The notes: a model not told the origin generated them from the letters alone. A stretch of 64,000 bases of DNA from Paracoccus versutus (GCF_000763885.1 NZ_JRKO01000006.1:1-64000), one strand, 5' to 3'. Positions 34,107 through 43,305 are shown, numbered from the stretch's first letter. Numbers and translations are program-made.

Positions 34107-35728
34107 GCGGCGCCTTTCTCTTGCATCTGTCGCTGGCCCAGCAGGCGGGTCAGCCAGTCCGGGTCCATCTCGGGGACCGAGGACAGCAGTTTCTCGGTAT
34201 AGGGATGGTGCGGCGGCTGGAACATCTGCGCCTTGGGGCCCTGCTCGACCACCGCGCCGTTCTGCATCACCACCACCTCGTCCGCGATGGATCGCACCGT
34301 GGCGAGGTCGTGGGTGATGAACAGATAGCTGAGCCCCATCTCGCGCTGCAAACGGTCGAGCAGGCGCAGGATGCCCTCGGCCACCAGCTGGTCCAGCGCG
34401 CTGGTCACCTCGTCGCAGATGATGAGCTCGGGCTCGGCCGCCAGCGCGCGGGCGATGCAGAGCCGCTGCTTCTGCCCGCCGGACAGCTCGCCCGGCAGGC
34501 GGTCGATGAAGCGGCCCGGCTCCAGCTCGATCTGGTCCAGCAAGTCGCGGATCCGGTCCTCTTTCTTGCGGCCGCGCAGGCCCAGGAAGAACTCCAGCGG
34601 GCGGCCCAGGATCTCGCGCACCCTGTGACGCGGGTTCAGGGCGGTGTCGGCCATCTGGTGGATCATCTGCAGCCGGCGCTGCAGGGTGCGGGGCCGGTTG
34701 CGGGACAGTGGGTCCAGCACCTGCCCGTCGAAGACGACCTGTCCCGCGCTCGGCGGCAGCAAGCCCATCACCACCCGCGCCGTGGTCGACTTGCCCGAGC
34801 CGCTTTCGCCCACCACCGCCACCGTGCGGCCGCGCGGCACGCTGATCGAGACATCGCGCAGCACCGGATGCACGCCGTAGCTGGCCGAGACGCCCTGGAT
34901 GTGCAGGATCGGCTCGGGCGGCGCCGGCTCGTCGCGCGGCGCGGGCTGGAAGTTCCGCACCGCCCAGAGCGAGCGGGTGTATTCCTCGCGCGGGGCGGCT
35001 AGCATCTCGCGGGTCGGGGCTTCCTCGACCTCCTCGCCCTTCAGCAGCACCTTGATGCGGTCGGCCATCTGCGCCACCACCGCCAGGTCGTGGGTGATGT
35101 AGATCGCGGCGGCGTCGTGGCGGCGCACCACCTCGCGGATCGCGGCCAGAACCTCGATCTGCGTGGTCACGTCCAGCGCCGTGGTCGGCTCGTCGAAGAT
35201 CAGCAGCTCGGGATGGCAGGACATGGACATGGCGGTCATCGCCCGCTGCAACTGCCCGCCCGAGACCTGATGCGGATAGCGCGCCCCGATCCGCTCGGGG
35301 TCGGGCAGGCGCATTTCGCGATACAGGCTCACAGCCTCGGCCTCGGCCTGGGCACGGGGCATCAGCCTATGCTGGACCGGGCCCTCGCAATATTGCGCGA
35401 TCAGCCGCCAGGCCGGGTTGAAGGCGGCGGCCGAGGATTGCGCGACATAGGCGATGCGCCGCCCTTGCACCTGCCGCAACAGCCGCGCATCCGCCCCGGC
35501 CAGTTCCAGCCCGTCGAAGCGGATCGAGCCCCCGGTGATGCGGCAGCCCGGCTTGACATGGCCCATGGCGGCCAGCCCCAGCGTCGATTTCCCGGCGCCG
35601 GATTCGCCGATCAGGCCCAGGATCTCGCCCCGGTCCAGGTTCAGGTCCACGCCCTTGACGATCTCGGTCCGGCCCTCGCGGCTTTGCGCCTCGATGCGCA
35701 GGCCGCGGATGTCCAGCAGTCGTGTCAT
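34103..35728 (-). CDS. Fused double ABC ATPase of a peptide-type importer (DppD-DppF-like)
   Basis: 541 residues with two complete nucleotide-binding domains. The first has Walker A GESGAGKST, signature VSGGQLQRA and Walker B LLIFDEPTTALD; the second has GESGSGKST, LSGGQKQRL and LIICDEVTSALD. This fused arrangement is common for dipeptide/glutathione-type importers. It energises the two permeases just upstream, and together with the binding protein at 28-29.6 kb completes one importer. The start is 4 bp after the permease stop. Confidence 0.92.
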   Translation of the reverse strand: MTRLLDIRGLRIEAQSREGRTEIVKGVDLNLDRGEILGLIGESGAGKSTLGLAAMGHVKPGCRITGGSIRFDGLELAGADARLLRQVQGRRIAYVAQSSAAAFNPAWRLIAQYCEGPVQHRLMPRAQAEAEAVSLYREMRLPDPERIGARYPHQVSGGQLQRAMTAMSMSCHPELLIFDEPTTALDVTTQIEVLAAIREVVRRHDAAAIYITHDLAVVAQMADRIKVLLKGEEVEEAPTREMLAAPREEYTRSLWAVRNFQPAPRDEPAPPEPILHIQGVSASYGVHPVLRDVSISVPRGRTVAVVGESGSGKSTTARVVMGLLPPSAGQVVFDGQVLDPLSRNRPRTLQRRLQMIHQMADTALNPRHRVREILGRPLEFFLGLRGRKKEDRIRDLLDQIELEPGRFIDRLPGELSGGQKQRLCIARALAAEPELIICDEVTSALDQLVAEGILRLLDRLQREMGLSYLFITHDLATVRSIADEVVVMQNGAVVEQGPKAQMFQPPHHPYTEKLLSSVPEMDPDWLTRLLGQRQMQEKGAA

Positions 35729-35732
35729 CCGG

Positions 35733-36590
35733 TCACTCCTTCAATCCGCTGGACAGGTGCAGCACCCAGTCCACCACCAGGTTCACCGCCACGGTCAGCA
35801 GCGCGATGGCGCCCGCCGGCAGCAGCGGCGCCAGCCCGAAGGTTGCCGCCTGCCAGCTGGAGAAATTGGCGAAGGCGATCAGCTTGGCGCTTTCGCGCAC
35901 CATCGAGCCCCAGTCCGCCGTCGGCGGCTGCAAGCCCAGCCCCAGGAAGGACAGGGCCGAGATGAACAGGAAGACGAAGCAGAAGCGCAGGCCGAATTCC
36001 GCGATCAGCGGCGCGCTGGCATTGGGCAGCACCTCGCGGCGGATGATCCAGCCCAGCCCCTCGCCGCGCATCCGCGCGACCTCGATATAATCCATGGTCA
36101 GGATGCCCTGCGCCACGGCCCGCGACAGCCGGAACACCCGCGTGCTGTCCAAGACCGCGATCACCAGCACCAGCGCCACGACCGAAGTGCCGGCGATGGT
36201 CAGGATCAGCAGTGCGAAGATCAGCGAGGGCACCGCCATCAGCACATCGACCAAGCGCGAACTCGTCGTCTCGAACCAGCCGCCGAGGGTGGCGGCCAGC
36301 AGCCCGGTGCCTGCCCCCAGCGCAAAGGCGAGGAGGGTGGTCAGCAGCGCGATGCCGACCGTGTTGCGGGCGCCGTAGATCATGCGCGACAGCACGTCCC
36401 GGCCCAGCATGTCGGTGCCCAGCCAATGCTCGGCCGACCAGGGCAGGTATTTGGCGCCGACGATCGCCGCCTCGGGATAGGGCGCCAGCAGCGGCGCAAG
36501 GAGCGCCACCACGGCATAGGCGGCGATCAGCGCCATGCCGATCCGGGCCGAAAGCGGTGCCGTCCGCAGGGTCTTGAGCAGAGCGTTCAT
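35733..36590 (-). CDS. ABC transporter permease, DppC/OppC type
   Basis: 285 residues with six membrane segments. The N-terminal GMALIAAYAVVALLAPLLAP with WLGTDMLGRDVLSRMIYGAR is the OppC signature, and EVARMRGEGLGWIIRREVLP holds the EAA loop that docks on the ATPase. The true start is the ATG at 36588-36590 (MNALLKTLR); the frame is open further but overlaps the partner permease. Only 2 bp separate it from the upstream permease stop. Confidence 0.9.
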   Translation of the reverse strand: MNALLKTLRTAPLSARIGMALIAAYAVVALLAPLLAPYPEAAIVGAKYLPWSAEHWLGTDMLGRDVLSRMIYGARNTVGIALLTTLLAFALGAGTGLLAATLGGWFETTSSRLVDVLMAVPSLIFALLILTIAGTSVVALVLVIAVLDSTRVFRLSRAVAQGILTMDYIEVARMRGEGLGWIIRREVLPNASAPLIAEFGLRFCFVFLFISALSFLGLGLQPPTADWGSMVRESAKLIAFANFSSWQAATFGLAPLLPAGAIALLTVAVNLVVDWVLHLSSGLKE

Positions 36591-36592
36591 GC

Positions 36593-37543
36593 CTACCTCG
36601 GATGCAGGAGTCGGGGATTCGAGACGATGCCCAGCACGTCCGCCAGCAGGTTCAGCACGATATAGGTGGCGGCAAAGATCAGGCAGGCGGCCTGCACCAC
36701 CGTCATGTCGCGCTTGGCCACGCTGTCGACCAGCAACTGGCCAAGGCCGGGATAGACGAAGACCACCTCGACCAGCACCACGCCGACGATCAGATAGGCC
36801 AGGTTCAGCGCCACGACGGTGACGATGGGCGCCACCGCATTGGGCAGGGCGTGGACGGCGATCACCCGCCAGCGCCGCAGCCCCTTCAGCTGCGCCATCT
36901 CGATATAGGGCAGGGCCAGCAGGTTGACGATGGCGGCGCGTGTCATGCGCATCATATGCGCCATGACGATCAGCACCATGGTCAGCGCCGGCAGGAAGGT
37001 CACGTAAAGCCGCACCCCCAGCCCCATGCCGGGCGAGACGGTGGCCAGGCTCGGGAACCATCCCAGCCAGGCCGAGAACAGCAGGATCAGGATATAGGCG
37101 ACGAAGAATTCGGGAAACGAGATCACCGCCAGCGTCGAGGTCGAGATGAAGCGGTCCAGCGCCGAGCCGCGGTAAAGCGCCGCCAGCAGCCCCAGGCCGA
37201 TGGCCAGCGGCACGGCGATCACCGCGGCATAGCCGGCCAGGAAGAAGGTGTTCACCACGCGTTGCCCGATCAGTTCGGCGATGGGGCGCTGGTTGGCCAG
37301 CGACAGGCCGAAATCCCCGGTCAGGGCGCCGCCGAGCCAGTGCAGATAGCGCAGCAACGCCGGGTCGTTCAGGCCGTTCCTTTCGCGAAAGGCGGCCAGG
37401 GTCTCGGGCGTCGCGGACTGGCCCAGCACCTCGCTGGCGATATCCCCAGGAAGCAGTTCGACGGCCCAGAAGATCAGTGCCGAAACGATAAGCAACGTCA
37501 GCGCGCCGATGGCAAACCGGCGCAGGACCAGCTTCAGGATCAT
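36593..37543 (-). CDS. ABC transporter permease, DppB/OppB type
   Basis: 316 residues, six membrane segments. MILKLVLRRFAIGALTLLIV at the start and ELLPGDIASEVLGQSATPET are OppB-like; the EAA loop is EMAQLKGLRRWRVIAVHALP and the C-terminus VFVYPGLGQLLVDSVAKRD. It is the first gene of a four-gene minus-strand operon (permease, permease, ATPase, deacylase). Its promoter region is shared with the divergent gntR gene. Confidence 0.9.
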   Translation of the reverse strand: MILKLVLRRFAIGALTLLIVSALIFWAVELLPGDIASEVLGQSATPETLAAFRERNGLNDPALLRYLHWLGGALTGDFGLSLANQRPIAELIGQRVVNTFFLAGYAAVIAVPLAIGLGLLAALYRGSALDRFISTSTLAVISFPEFFVAYILILLFSAWLGWFPSLATVSPGMGLGVRLYVTFLPALTMVLIVMAHMMRMTRAAIVNLLALPYIEMAQLKGLRRWRVIAVHALPNAVAPIVTVVALNLAYLIVGVVLVEVVFVYPGLGQLLVDSVAKRDMTVVQAACLIFAATYIVLNLLADVLGIVSNPRLLHPR

Positions 37544-37624
37544 GGGTTCCTTGCTCTCTTATGGCTGGGCTTGGGGGTGGATATGACTAGGTATAATGAC
37601 AGCCCCGCGCCACAGGTCCAGCCT

Positions 37625-37651
37625 CGCTTAGGTTAGCTGACCTGTCGGACA
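37625..37651. promoter_or_regulatory. Shared regulator motifs between the permease operon and gntR
   Basis: On the minus strand GGTCAGCTAACCTAAGCG (37625-37642) resembles the CAGCTAAAC motif found near lysR and the Rieske operon, and TGTCGGACA (37643-37651) is identical to the palindrome at 29716-29724. Their presence at both halves of the split transporter argues for common control by the GntR and LysR regulators. Confidence 0.5.
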
Positions 37652-37711
37652 TGTTAGAGACACTGCGGATGGTTCTGTGCTCATCTGGGGCCAGCAACGC
37701 CAAGGTTCAGC

Positions 37712-38407
37712 ATGTGTACGACGACCAGTTTCCGCGTCATCAAGGCGGATATCCTGCGCCGCATCAGCGGTGGCGAATGGCCGCCGGGCTCGCTGCTGCC
37801 GAACGAGCTGGCGCTGGCGCGGGAATTCGGCGCGGCCAGGGCCACCGTCAGCCGCGCCATGCGCGAGCTGGTCGACGACGGCATCGTCGAGCGCAAGCGC
37901 AAGGCCGGCACGCGGGTGCGGCCGGTGCCGCTGCGACAGGTGCGGCTGGACATCCCGCTGGTCCGGGTCGAGGTCGAGGCGCAGGGTTCCAGCTATCGCT
38001 ATGCGCTGGTTTCCTCGGAGACCGTGCCGGCGCCGAACTGGCTGCGCGCGCGTCTGGACCTGCGCCAGGGCGCCGAGATGCTGCACCTGGTCTGCCTGCA
38101 TCTTTCGGACGGCCATCCCTACCAGCTCGAGGATCGCTGGATCAACCTGGGCGCCGTGCCGCAGGCCGAGCAGGCGGATTTCTCGACCCTGGGGCCAAGC
38201 GAATGGCTGAGCCGGCAGATGCCCTTCTCGGACATCGAGATCAGCTTCTCGGCCAGCGCCGCCGAGGCGGAGCAGGCCCGGCAGCTGAGTTGCGCCGTGG
38301 GCGACCCGCTGTTCCGCATCGAGCGGCAGACCTTCTGGGAGGGCCGGCCGATCACCTTCGTGCGCATGGTCTATCGCTGCGGCCACCGGCTGATCGCCCG
38401 GTATTGA
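37712..38407 (+). CDS. GntR-family regulator with UTRA domain
   Basis: 231 residues. The wHTH domain has FRVIKADILRRISGGEWPPG then LLPNELALAREFGAARATVS with RAMRELVDDGIVERKRKAGT, the standard GntR pattern. The rest is a UTRA ligand domain (EDRWINLGAVPQAEQADF and VGDPLFRIERQTFWEGRPIT). Regulators of this HutC-like group usually repress a neighbouring catabolic operon until the substrate or an intermediate binds. It is divergent from the permease operon and has the palindrome TGTCGGACA 60 bp upstream of its own start. Confidence 0.9.
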   Translation: MCTTTSFRVIKADILRRISGGEWPPGSLLPNELALAREFGAARATVSRAMRELVDDGIVERKRKAGTRVRPVPLRQVRLDIPLVRVEVEAQGSSYRYALVSSETVPAPNWLRARLDLRQGAEMLHLVCLHLSDGHPYQLEDRWINLGAVPQAEQADFSTLGPSEWLSRQMPFSDIEISFSASAAEAEQARQLSCAVGDPLFRIERQTFWEGRPITFVRMVYRCGHRLIARY

Positions 38408-38607
38408 GGGATGGAACGGGTGATCTGGTTGGTATTTCTATGGTCGTTGTTGAAGGAAGCAGGGGCGGCGGCAACGAAGCTATAACCTTCTTCCTCATTG
38501 AGCGGATACCTTGGGGGAATTCCCGGCAACGGGATGAGCGGCGGCCCCCGCATTGAAAACAAACGGAACCGCCCTCCCGGCGAATCTTGCGAGGCAGGCA
38601 GCAAACG

Positions 38608-38775
38608 ATGACCAACCTGTTCGAAGAAACCCGCAACGGCAATGTTGCTCTGACCCGCCTGAACCGTCCCAAGCAGTTCAATGCGCTGAACTCGCCTCTC
38701 GCCGTTGGGATGGTCGCGGCAGCCGAGGAGTTGGACGCGGCAGGAGCGTCAATGCCATCGCCGTCACCGGGTTAG
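38608..38775 (+). pseudogene. N-terminal fragment of an enoyl-CoA hydratase/crotonase
   Basis: About 45 residues, MTNLFEETRNGNVALTRLNR then PKQFNALNSPLAVGMVAAAEEL, are a typical crotonase N-terminus with the P-x-x-x-N-A-L-N/S motif. The rest is missing; the frame ends at a TAG in IS110-like sequence. The gene was cut by, or next to, the mobile element. Confidence 0.75.
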
Positions 38776-38876
38776 GCGGAATGCTGGCGCGCAAGCCACC
38801 CATGCTGGTGCGGGTAGCGCTGGCAAACAAGATCGCGCGTATCGTCTGGACTTTGATGGCCCACGGTGACGTCTAA
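38776..38876 (+). pseudogene. IS110-family transposase C-terminal fragment
   Basis: The frame reads MLARKPPMLVRVALANKIAR then IVWTLMAHGDV and a TAA. This matches the last about 30 residues of IS110/IS116/IS902 transposases (K-P-x-x-V-A-x-A-N-K-x-A-R-x-x-W-A-x-L). No upstream catalytic domain is present. Confidence 0.7.
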
Positions 38877-39279
38877 AAGGCTCCCGCCCCAGCGGTGTAA
38901 GCCGTCAAAGTCGCGAGGACGTCGGAGCGGAAGAGGGCAAGGAGACGTTTGGCGCAACGGTCGTGAGACGGAATCAGAGGAAGCAGCCTGCAACAAAGTG
39001 CCTTCGAGCACGCGGCGTTGATTTGGGACCTGATCCGCGAACACCATACGGGCCCGCATCATGACTATGGCCGCAATAATGGCCGGATACATGTCAGTAC
39101 CCGGCTGCGCGCGAAACTGAGCCAGAAACCCTCTTGTGCAAGGGGCGGTTATACTTGTAGCAGAAGTCAGCGTGTGAGCGGGCTTCCCCCTCTTCCCCGT
39201 TAGGGTTTTGACACGCGTTCAATCTCAGCGATGCCGAGTGTGGCGACGTCATCTTGGGCGGGGTGCCGCTTTTGCCGGA
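38877..39279. other. Non-coding stretch, probably the tail of the IS110 remnant
   Basis: No supportable gene. Frames on either strand are short and unlike known families. It may contain the 3' flank of the IS110 copy and a stretch of old intergenic DNA downstream of the binding-protein gene. Confidence 0.4.
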
Positions 39280-40494
39280 TCAGTTCTTTGCGCCCGGTTT
39301 GAATTTCGACAGATCTGGGGTGCTCAAGGTTGTCCCTGCATCCTTGACCTCGACGAAGGTGAACCAGTTGTCATCCGGCGAACCATGGTGGTTTTCCTTG
39401 CCGAATTCATAATGAGCTCCCTCGCGGCCTTGCAGGCCGTAGAAGCTACTCATTTCTTCGATTGCATCCTTTAACGCCACACGGGCGCCCGCAATGTCGT
39501 CTGCCGCCAGCCGTTCCTGCACGGCCGGAGCGGCTGCCGCCGCGAAGATGATCTGGGCCGTGTCATAGCCAAGAAGGGGATACATGGTGGGCTGATGCTC
39601 GACGCCAAACTTGGTATCGAGTCTCACGAAGAAATCCTGTACCTCTGGCCGTTCCATATCGACCGTATTTGGGATCAGAATGCCATCGCTTGCCTCTGCG
39701 GCCATCTCGCGAAGCGCTTTCAGCAAGGCGCTGCGGGCCACCACCGTCGGCACATTCAGGTCAAGCTGGCGCATGGTCCGCAACACACGCGCGCCATCGG
39801 CAGAATAAGGATAGACGATGACCGCATCCGGTTCTGCCGCTTTCAGACTGAGGATCTGCGGCGAAAGGTCCACTGCATTGATCTCGTACGCTTCTTTCTG
39901 GACGATATCGATTCCCTGCTCCGCCAGCGCCTTGCTAGAGGCTTCGATGCCATCCAGACCGAAGTTCAGGGTGTTGCCGATCAGCGCAACCCGCTTGAAC
40001 CCTTGCGCGGCCAACATATCGGCGATCGCCTGCGCATCCTGGCCATTGCGGGGACCGACACGGAAAACATAGCCAGCCGGATTGTCGGTCAGGTTGTCCG
40101 TCGCCAATGCCATCAGCAGCAGCGGAATCTCATATTCGTTCGCGACCGGGATCATCGAGATCGAGGTGTCGGGATGGGCACCGGTGATGGCGATGGCGCC
40201 GTCATCCTCGGCACAGCGCGTCGCGGCCGTTCCGGCAAGCTGGAAGTCCATCTTAATGTCATAGACGACGATCTCGACGTTTCTGCCGGCGATGCCTCCT
40301 GCCGCATTCTTCTCGTCGACGGCAAGGCGCAGCCCGTTCAGAGCAAGCTGTCCCACCTCTGCCGCGCCATTGGACTGGTCATCGGCCGAACAGATGATGA
40401 TCGGTTTCAACTCCTCGGCCAACGACACGCAGGGTGGTGCCAACATCAAAAGCGACAAGAACCCAGCCGCAAGGGCGAACCTTCCGTAAGTCAT
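39280..40494 (-). CDS. Branched-chain-amino-acid-type ABC binding protein (orphan paralogue)
   Basis: 404 residues with a signal peptide (LAAGFLSLLMLAPPCVSLAEE). The mature protein has the periplasmic-binding-protein type 1 fold: QLALNGLRLAVDEKNAAGGI, YEIPLLLMALATDNLTDNPA and SDGILIPNTVD. It is clearly paralogous to the binding protein at 59.2 kb, sharing TDNLTDNPA, SRSALLK/ARSALLK-L-R-E, SDGILIPNTVD and DLSPQ-L-LKA boxes. No permease or ATPase gene lies next to it, so it may feed the LIV-type importer at 60.5-63.9 kb. The ATG at 40494 follows GGAGG; an upstream ATG would overlap that site. Confidence 0.88.
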   Translation of the reverse strand: MTYGRFALAAGFLSLLMLAPPCVSLAEELKPIIICSADDQSNGAAEVGQLALNGLRLAVDEKNAAGGIAGRNVEIVVYDIKMDFQLAGTAATRCAEDDGAIAITGAHPDTSISMIPVANEYEIPLLLMALATDNLTDNPAGYVFRVGPRNGQDAQAIADMLAAQGFKRVALIGNTLNFGLDGIEASSKALAEQGIDIVQKEAYEINAVDLSPQILSLKAAEPDAVIVYPYSADGARVLRTMRQLDLNVPTVVARSALLKALREMAAEASDGILIPNTVDMERPEVQDFFVRLDTKFGVEHQPTMYPLLGYDTAQIIFAAAAAPAVQERLAADDIAGARVALKDAIEEMSSFYGLQGREGAHYEFGKENHHGSPDDNWFTFVEVKDAGTTLSTPDLSKFKPGAKN

Positions 40495-40549
40495 GCTATC
40501 CTCCATTGCATGAATGATGGTCGAGACCGTCCGGCAGCGCGTAAGCGCG

Positions 40550-41437
40550 TCACGGATGGACGAAAAGGCTGCGCAGCAGAGCGTCACTGCCCTGTTCGGC
40601 TGCGCCCGCCTGATGAATGGTGCGCATAATGTCGAGCCCGCGCATGCCCAACGGGGTTGGCTGCCCGTCAGCAACCATCCGATACCTTGCGGCGACTCTA
40701 TAGATCGCGAACCGGTCAAGTGGGACGCTATCCAGTTCCCCGATGACATCCGCGATTTCCCCGAGCGATTTTTCGGCTTCCCTCCGTATCCGCAGGGCCG
40801 CGATATAGTTCAGACCCGCTACCTGACCGGCAACATTCGGGGTGTTCCACCACTCGTGATTGCCTTGGGTAAGCGTGTGGCCGGTCATCGGCTTCAGCGC
40901 CGGATCGGCTTTGGAAATGCCTTCGGCGATACGTGCAAGCGCCTTGCCGACCTCTTCGGGTTCGGGGCTTTGCGCGCTTTGGAAAAGCACATAGACTTGT
41001 TCCGGTGCCTGCACCTCGGGGTCGATGTTCTCGGTTTCGATCCAGACATCCTCGGACCAGACCGTCCGCGCCTCGGCGCTGAGCGGGATGGAGACCACGC
41101 GACTGAACAGGATCTGCTCGTCCCGGCGAATGAAATCGCTGACTTGGCTGGACGCGAGCCCGCTAGAGCCGGAACTTGGCGCGAAGATCACCTCGGCAAT
41201 GCCGTCGATCGGATTGCTCGCGGGGGGCTGTCCCGGCGGCGTGAAGGGATCGGGAAGCAGGTGATACTGGACATAAGAGGTAAAGCCGGGAACCCGGGTT
41301 GCAAGAACGCCGTGAACGTCGCGCCAGTAGCGCTGGAACAGATCGCTCGATATGTCGCCGCGCCGCTCGAGGATCGCGACAAGGGAATCCATGCGGCCGG
41401 TCGGTTCGGTAGCGGATGCGGTCTCAGCGCTCTGCAT
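40550..41437 (-). CDS. EthD-domain protein
   Basis: 295 residues. RGDISSDLFQRYWRDVHGVL then ATRVPGFTSYVQYHL is the EthD signature (ferredoxin-like alpha/beta barrel). A second, similar half is suggested by the C-terminal region (SAQSPEPEEVGKALARIAEG onwards). EthD proteins accompany P450 and aromatic catabolic systems, some acting as decarboxylases or dehydratases of polyketide-like or aryl intermediates, but the biochemical role is generally uncertain. It lies 55 bp upstream of the binding-protein gene on the same strand. The start MQSAETA is chosen because upstream residues of the open frame are unlike a protein. Confidence 0.75.
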   Translation of the reverse strand: MQSAETASATEPTGRMDSLVAILERRGDISSDLFQRYWRDVHGVLATRVPGFTSYVQYHLLPDPFTPPGQPPASNPIDGIAEVIFAPSSGSSGLASSQVSDFIRRDEQILFSRVVSIPLSAEARTVWSEDVWIETENIDPEVQAPEQVYVLFQSAQSPEPEEVGKALARIAEGISKADPALKPMTGHTLTQGNHEWWNTPNVAGQVAGLNYIAALRIRREAEKSLGEIADVIGELDSVPLDRFAIYRVAARYRMVADGQPTPLGMRGLDIMRTIHQAGAAEQGSDALLRSLFVHP

Positions 41438-41608
41438 GACGGACCCCGTTGATGCAAAGGGCGGCCATTGACTCCCAAGCCTGAGATTCCTGGTTGTGTC
41501 GGGCAGGGGTGGGTCTACGGACAAGTCCTTGAAAGTGCATTTGATTATCGGTCCTTGATTTTTTCTATTGCGCACAGAACCCGCAGAGGCAGGTTGTCGT
41601 TGTGCATG

Positions 41609-41631
41609 AAAAAACAGCCCCTCCGAGGCTG
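41609..41631 (-). terminator. Intrinsic terminator of the first GMC gene
   Basis: On the minus strand CAGCC-N7-GGCTG is followed by a run of six T. It lies about 40 bp after the GMC stop codon, separating that gene from the EthD gene. Confidence 0.7.
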
Positions 41632-41668
41632 CGGGGCGGTTCCGGCCTCTGTACCGTGATGGTCGTCA

Positions 41669-43276
41669 TCAGGCGAGTTCTGTCTGGATCAGGTCGCCGG
41701 CCCGCGCCGCCAGCATCAGGGTCGTGGCCATCGTATTCCCCGAAATCAGCGTGGGCATGACCGAGGCATCGACAACCCGGAGTTTTCTGAGTCCTCGCAC
41801 ACGAAGCGCCGGATCCACAACCGCCATCGGATCGCCGTCCGGCCCCATCCGCGCGGTGCCGACGGGGTGGAAGGTGGTCGATCCGGTCCGATAGCAATAG
41901 TCCAGCAGTTCGTCGTCGGTCTGGACATCCGGCCCCGGCGTCAGTTCCGCATCGACATAGCGGCGCAAGGCATCGCTTCCCATCAGCCTGCGGGCCAGTT
42001 TCAGGCCGGCCAGCATGGTCTGCCGGTCGGTTTCGTCATCCAGATAGTTCGGCTGGATCTCGGGGTTTACGGAAAGATCGGTCGAAAGGGTTCGCACCTG
42101 GCCACGGCTGTTGGGACGATGCTGCCACATGCCGCAGGTTATGCCCGGCTCGGTCGCCAGCCCTTGCGCGCCATAGCTCGCGGGGAAGAAAATGCCCTGA
42201 AGGTCAGGGAAATCCAGTTCGGCGCGCGATTTGGCAAAGATCTGCACAAGCGATGGCGGAAGGCCCAGTAGGCTGGGCCGCCCAAGCGCCCAGCGGAGAA
42301 CCTCGCCCACCAGACGCAGGCCGCGCGACTTTTCGTTGAATGTTCCGGTTCCTGTGACACGCGCGGTTACGGTCGAATAGTAATGATCCTGCAGATTTCC
42401 GCCGACCCCGGGCAGATCATGGACGACGTTGACGCCGATTGCCTGTAGCGCCTTGGCATCGCCGATGCCCGAAAGGTTCAGCAGCCTGGGCGTATTGATG
42501 GCGCCGGAACTTATGATGACCTCGCGACGGGCCAGGATGCGGGCACCGGGTTGCCGTGTCCGCATATCGACCGTATCGATCCCGCGCGCCGTCTTGTCCT
42601 CGATGATGATCCGGCTTGCCAGAGTATTCGTCCTGACCTCCAGATTGCTGCGCGACCGGGCGGGACGCAGGAAGGCGGTCGCGGCGCTGACCCGCTTCTG
42701 ATTTTCGATGATCGTCTGGTAATATCCGACGCCGAACTGGTCTTTGCCATTGTAATCGGCGTTGAAGGGCAGGCCCAGGCGTTGTGCCCCTTCGATGAAA
42801 GCGGCGGACAGCGGTTCGCGGTATCCCACATCGGTGACGGGCATGGCGCCTTTCCGTCCCCGAAATGCCCCGTCTCCGCCCTCGCGGCGTTCGATCTGCT
42901 TGAAATAAGGCAAGACATCTGCATAGCGCCAGCCGGTATTGCCCATCTGTGCCCAGTCGTCGAAGTCCCGGGCCGTCCCGCGGACAAAGATCATCCCGTT
43001 GACCGAGGTCGATCCTCCCAGCGTCTTGCCCTGCGGCAGCGACACCGCCCGACCTCCGGTCCGGTCGGTGGGGGCGGTTGCAAAATGCCAGACATAGTCA
43101 GGGTTGGGCAGGATCTTTGTGAAACCCGCCGGTATATGGATGAAGCGGTGGTTGTCATCAGGCCCCGCCTCAAGCAGGCAGACGGAGTATCTGCCCCCTT
43201 CGGACAGCTTGCATGCAAGCACTGAGCCCGCTGCCCCTGCGCCGACGACCACGTAGTCAAATGTCGCTGTCTCCAA
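41669..43276 (-). CDS. GMC-family FAD oxidoreductase (choline-dehydrogenase-like)
   Basis: 535 residues. The FAD-binding motif is YVVVGAGAAGSVLACKLSEG at the N-terminus; GKTLGGSTSVNGMIFVRGTA is GMC signature 1 and ISSGAINTPRLLNLSGIGDA signature 2. The catalytic His lies in TTFHPVGTARMG and the Asn in ISGNTMATTLML. Such flavoenzymes oxidise alcohols to aldehydes, with a quinone or O2 as acceptor. It is divergent from an aldehyde dehydrogenase gene (43.4 kb) across a shared operator, so the pair probably carries out consecutive alcohol and aldehyde oxidation. Confidence 0.92.
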   Translation of the reverse strand: METATFDYVVVGAGAAGSVLACKLSEGGRYSVCLLEAGPDDNHRFIHIPAGFTKILPNPDYVWHFATAPTDRTGGRAVSLPQGKTLGGSTSVNGMIFVRGTARDFDDWAQMGNTGWRYADVLPYFKQIERREGGDGAFRGRKGAMPVTDVGYREPLSAAFIEGAQRLGLPFNADYNGKDQFGVGYYQTIIENQKRVSAATAFLRPARSRSNLEVRTNTLASRIIIEDKTARGIDTVDMRTRQPGARILARREVIISSGAINTPRLLNLSGIGDAKALQAIGVNVVHDLPGVGGNLQDHYYSTVTARVTGTGTFNEKSRGLRLVGEVLRWALGRPSLLGLPPSLVQIFAKSRAELDFPDLQGIFFPASYGAQGLATEPGITCGMWQHRPNSRGQVRTLSTDLSVNPEIQPNYLDDETDRQTMLAGLKLARRLMGSDALRRYVDAELTPGPDVQTDDELLDYCYRTGSTTFHPVGTARMGPDGDPMAVVDPALRVRGLRKLRVVDASVMPTLISGNTMATTLMLAARAGDLIQTELA

Positions 43277-43305
43277 TTCCGCCTCCCTCGGCCGTTAGAG
43301 AGCTT

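Noticed and set aside
41456-41471. A fifth copy of the shared operator (CAAAGG-GCGG-CCATTG)
   Set aside because: The spacer is 4 instead of 5 bases and it does not precede a gene at promoter distance in either direction.
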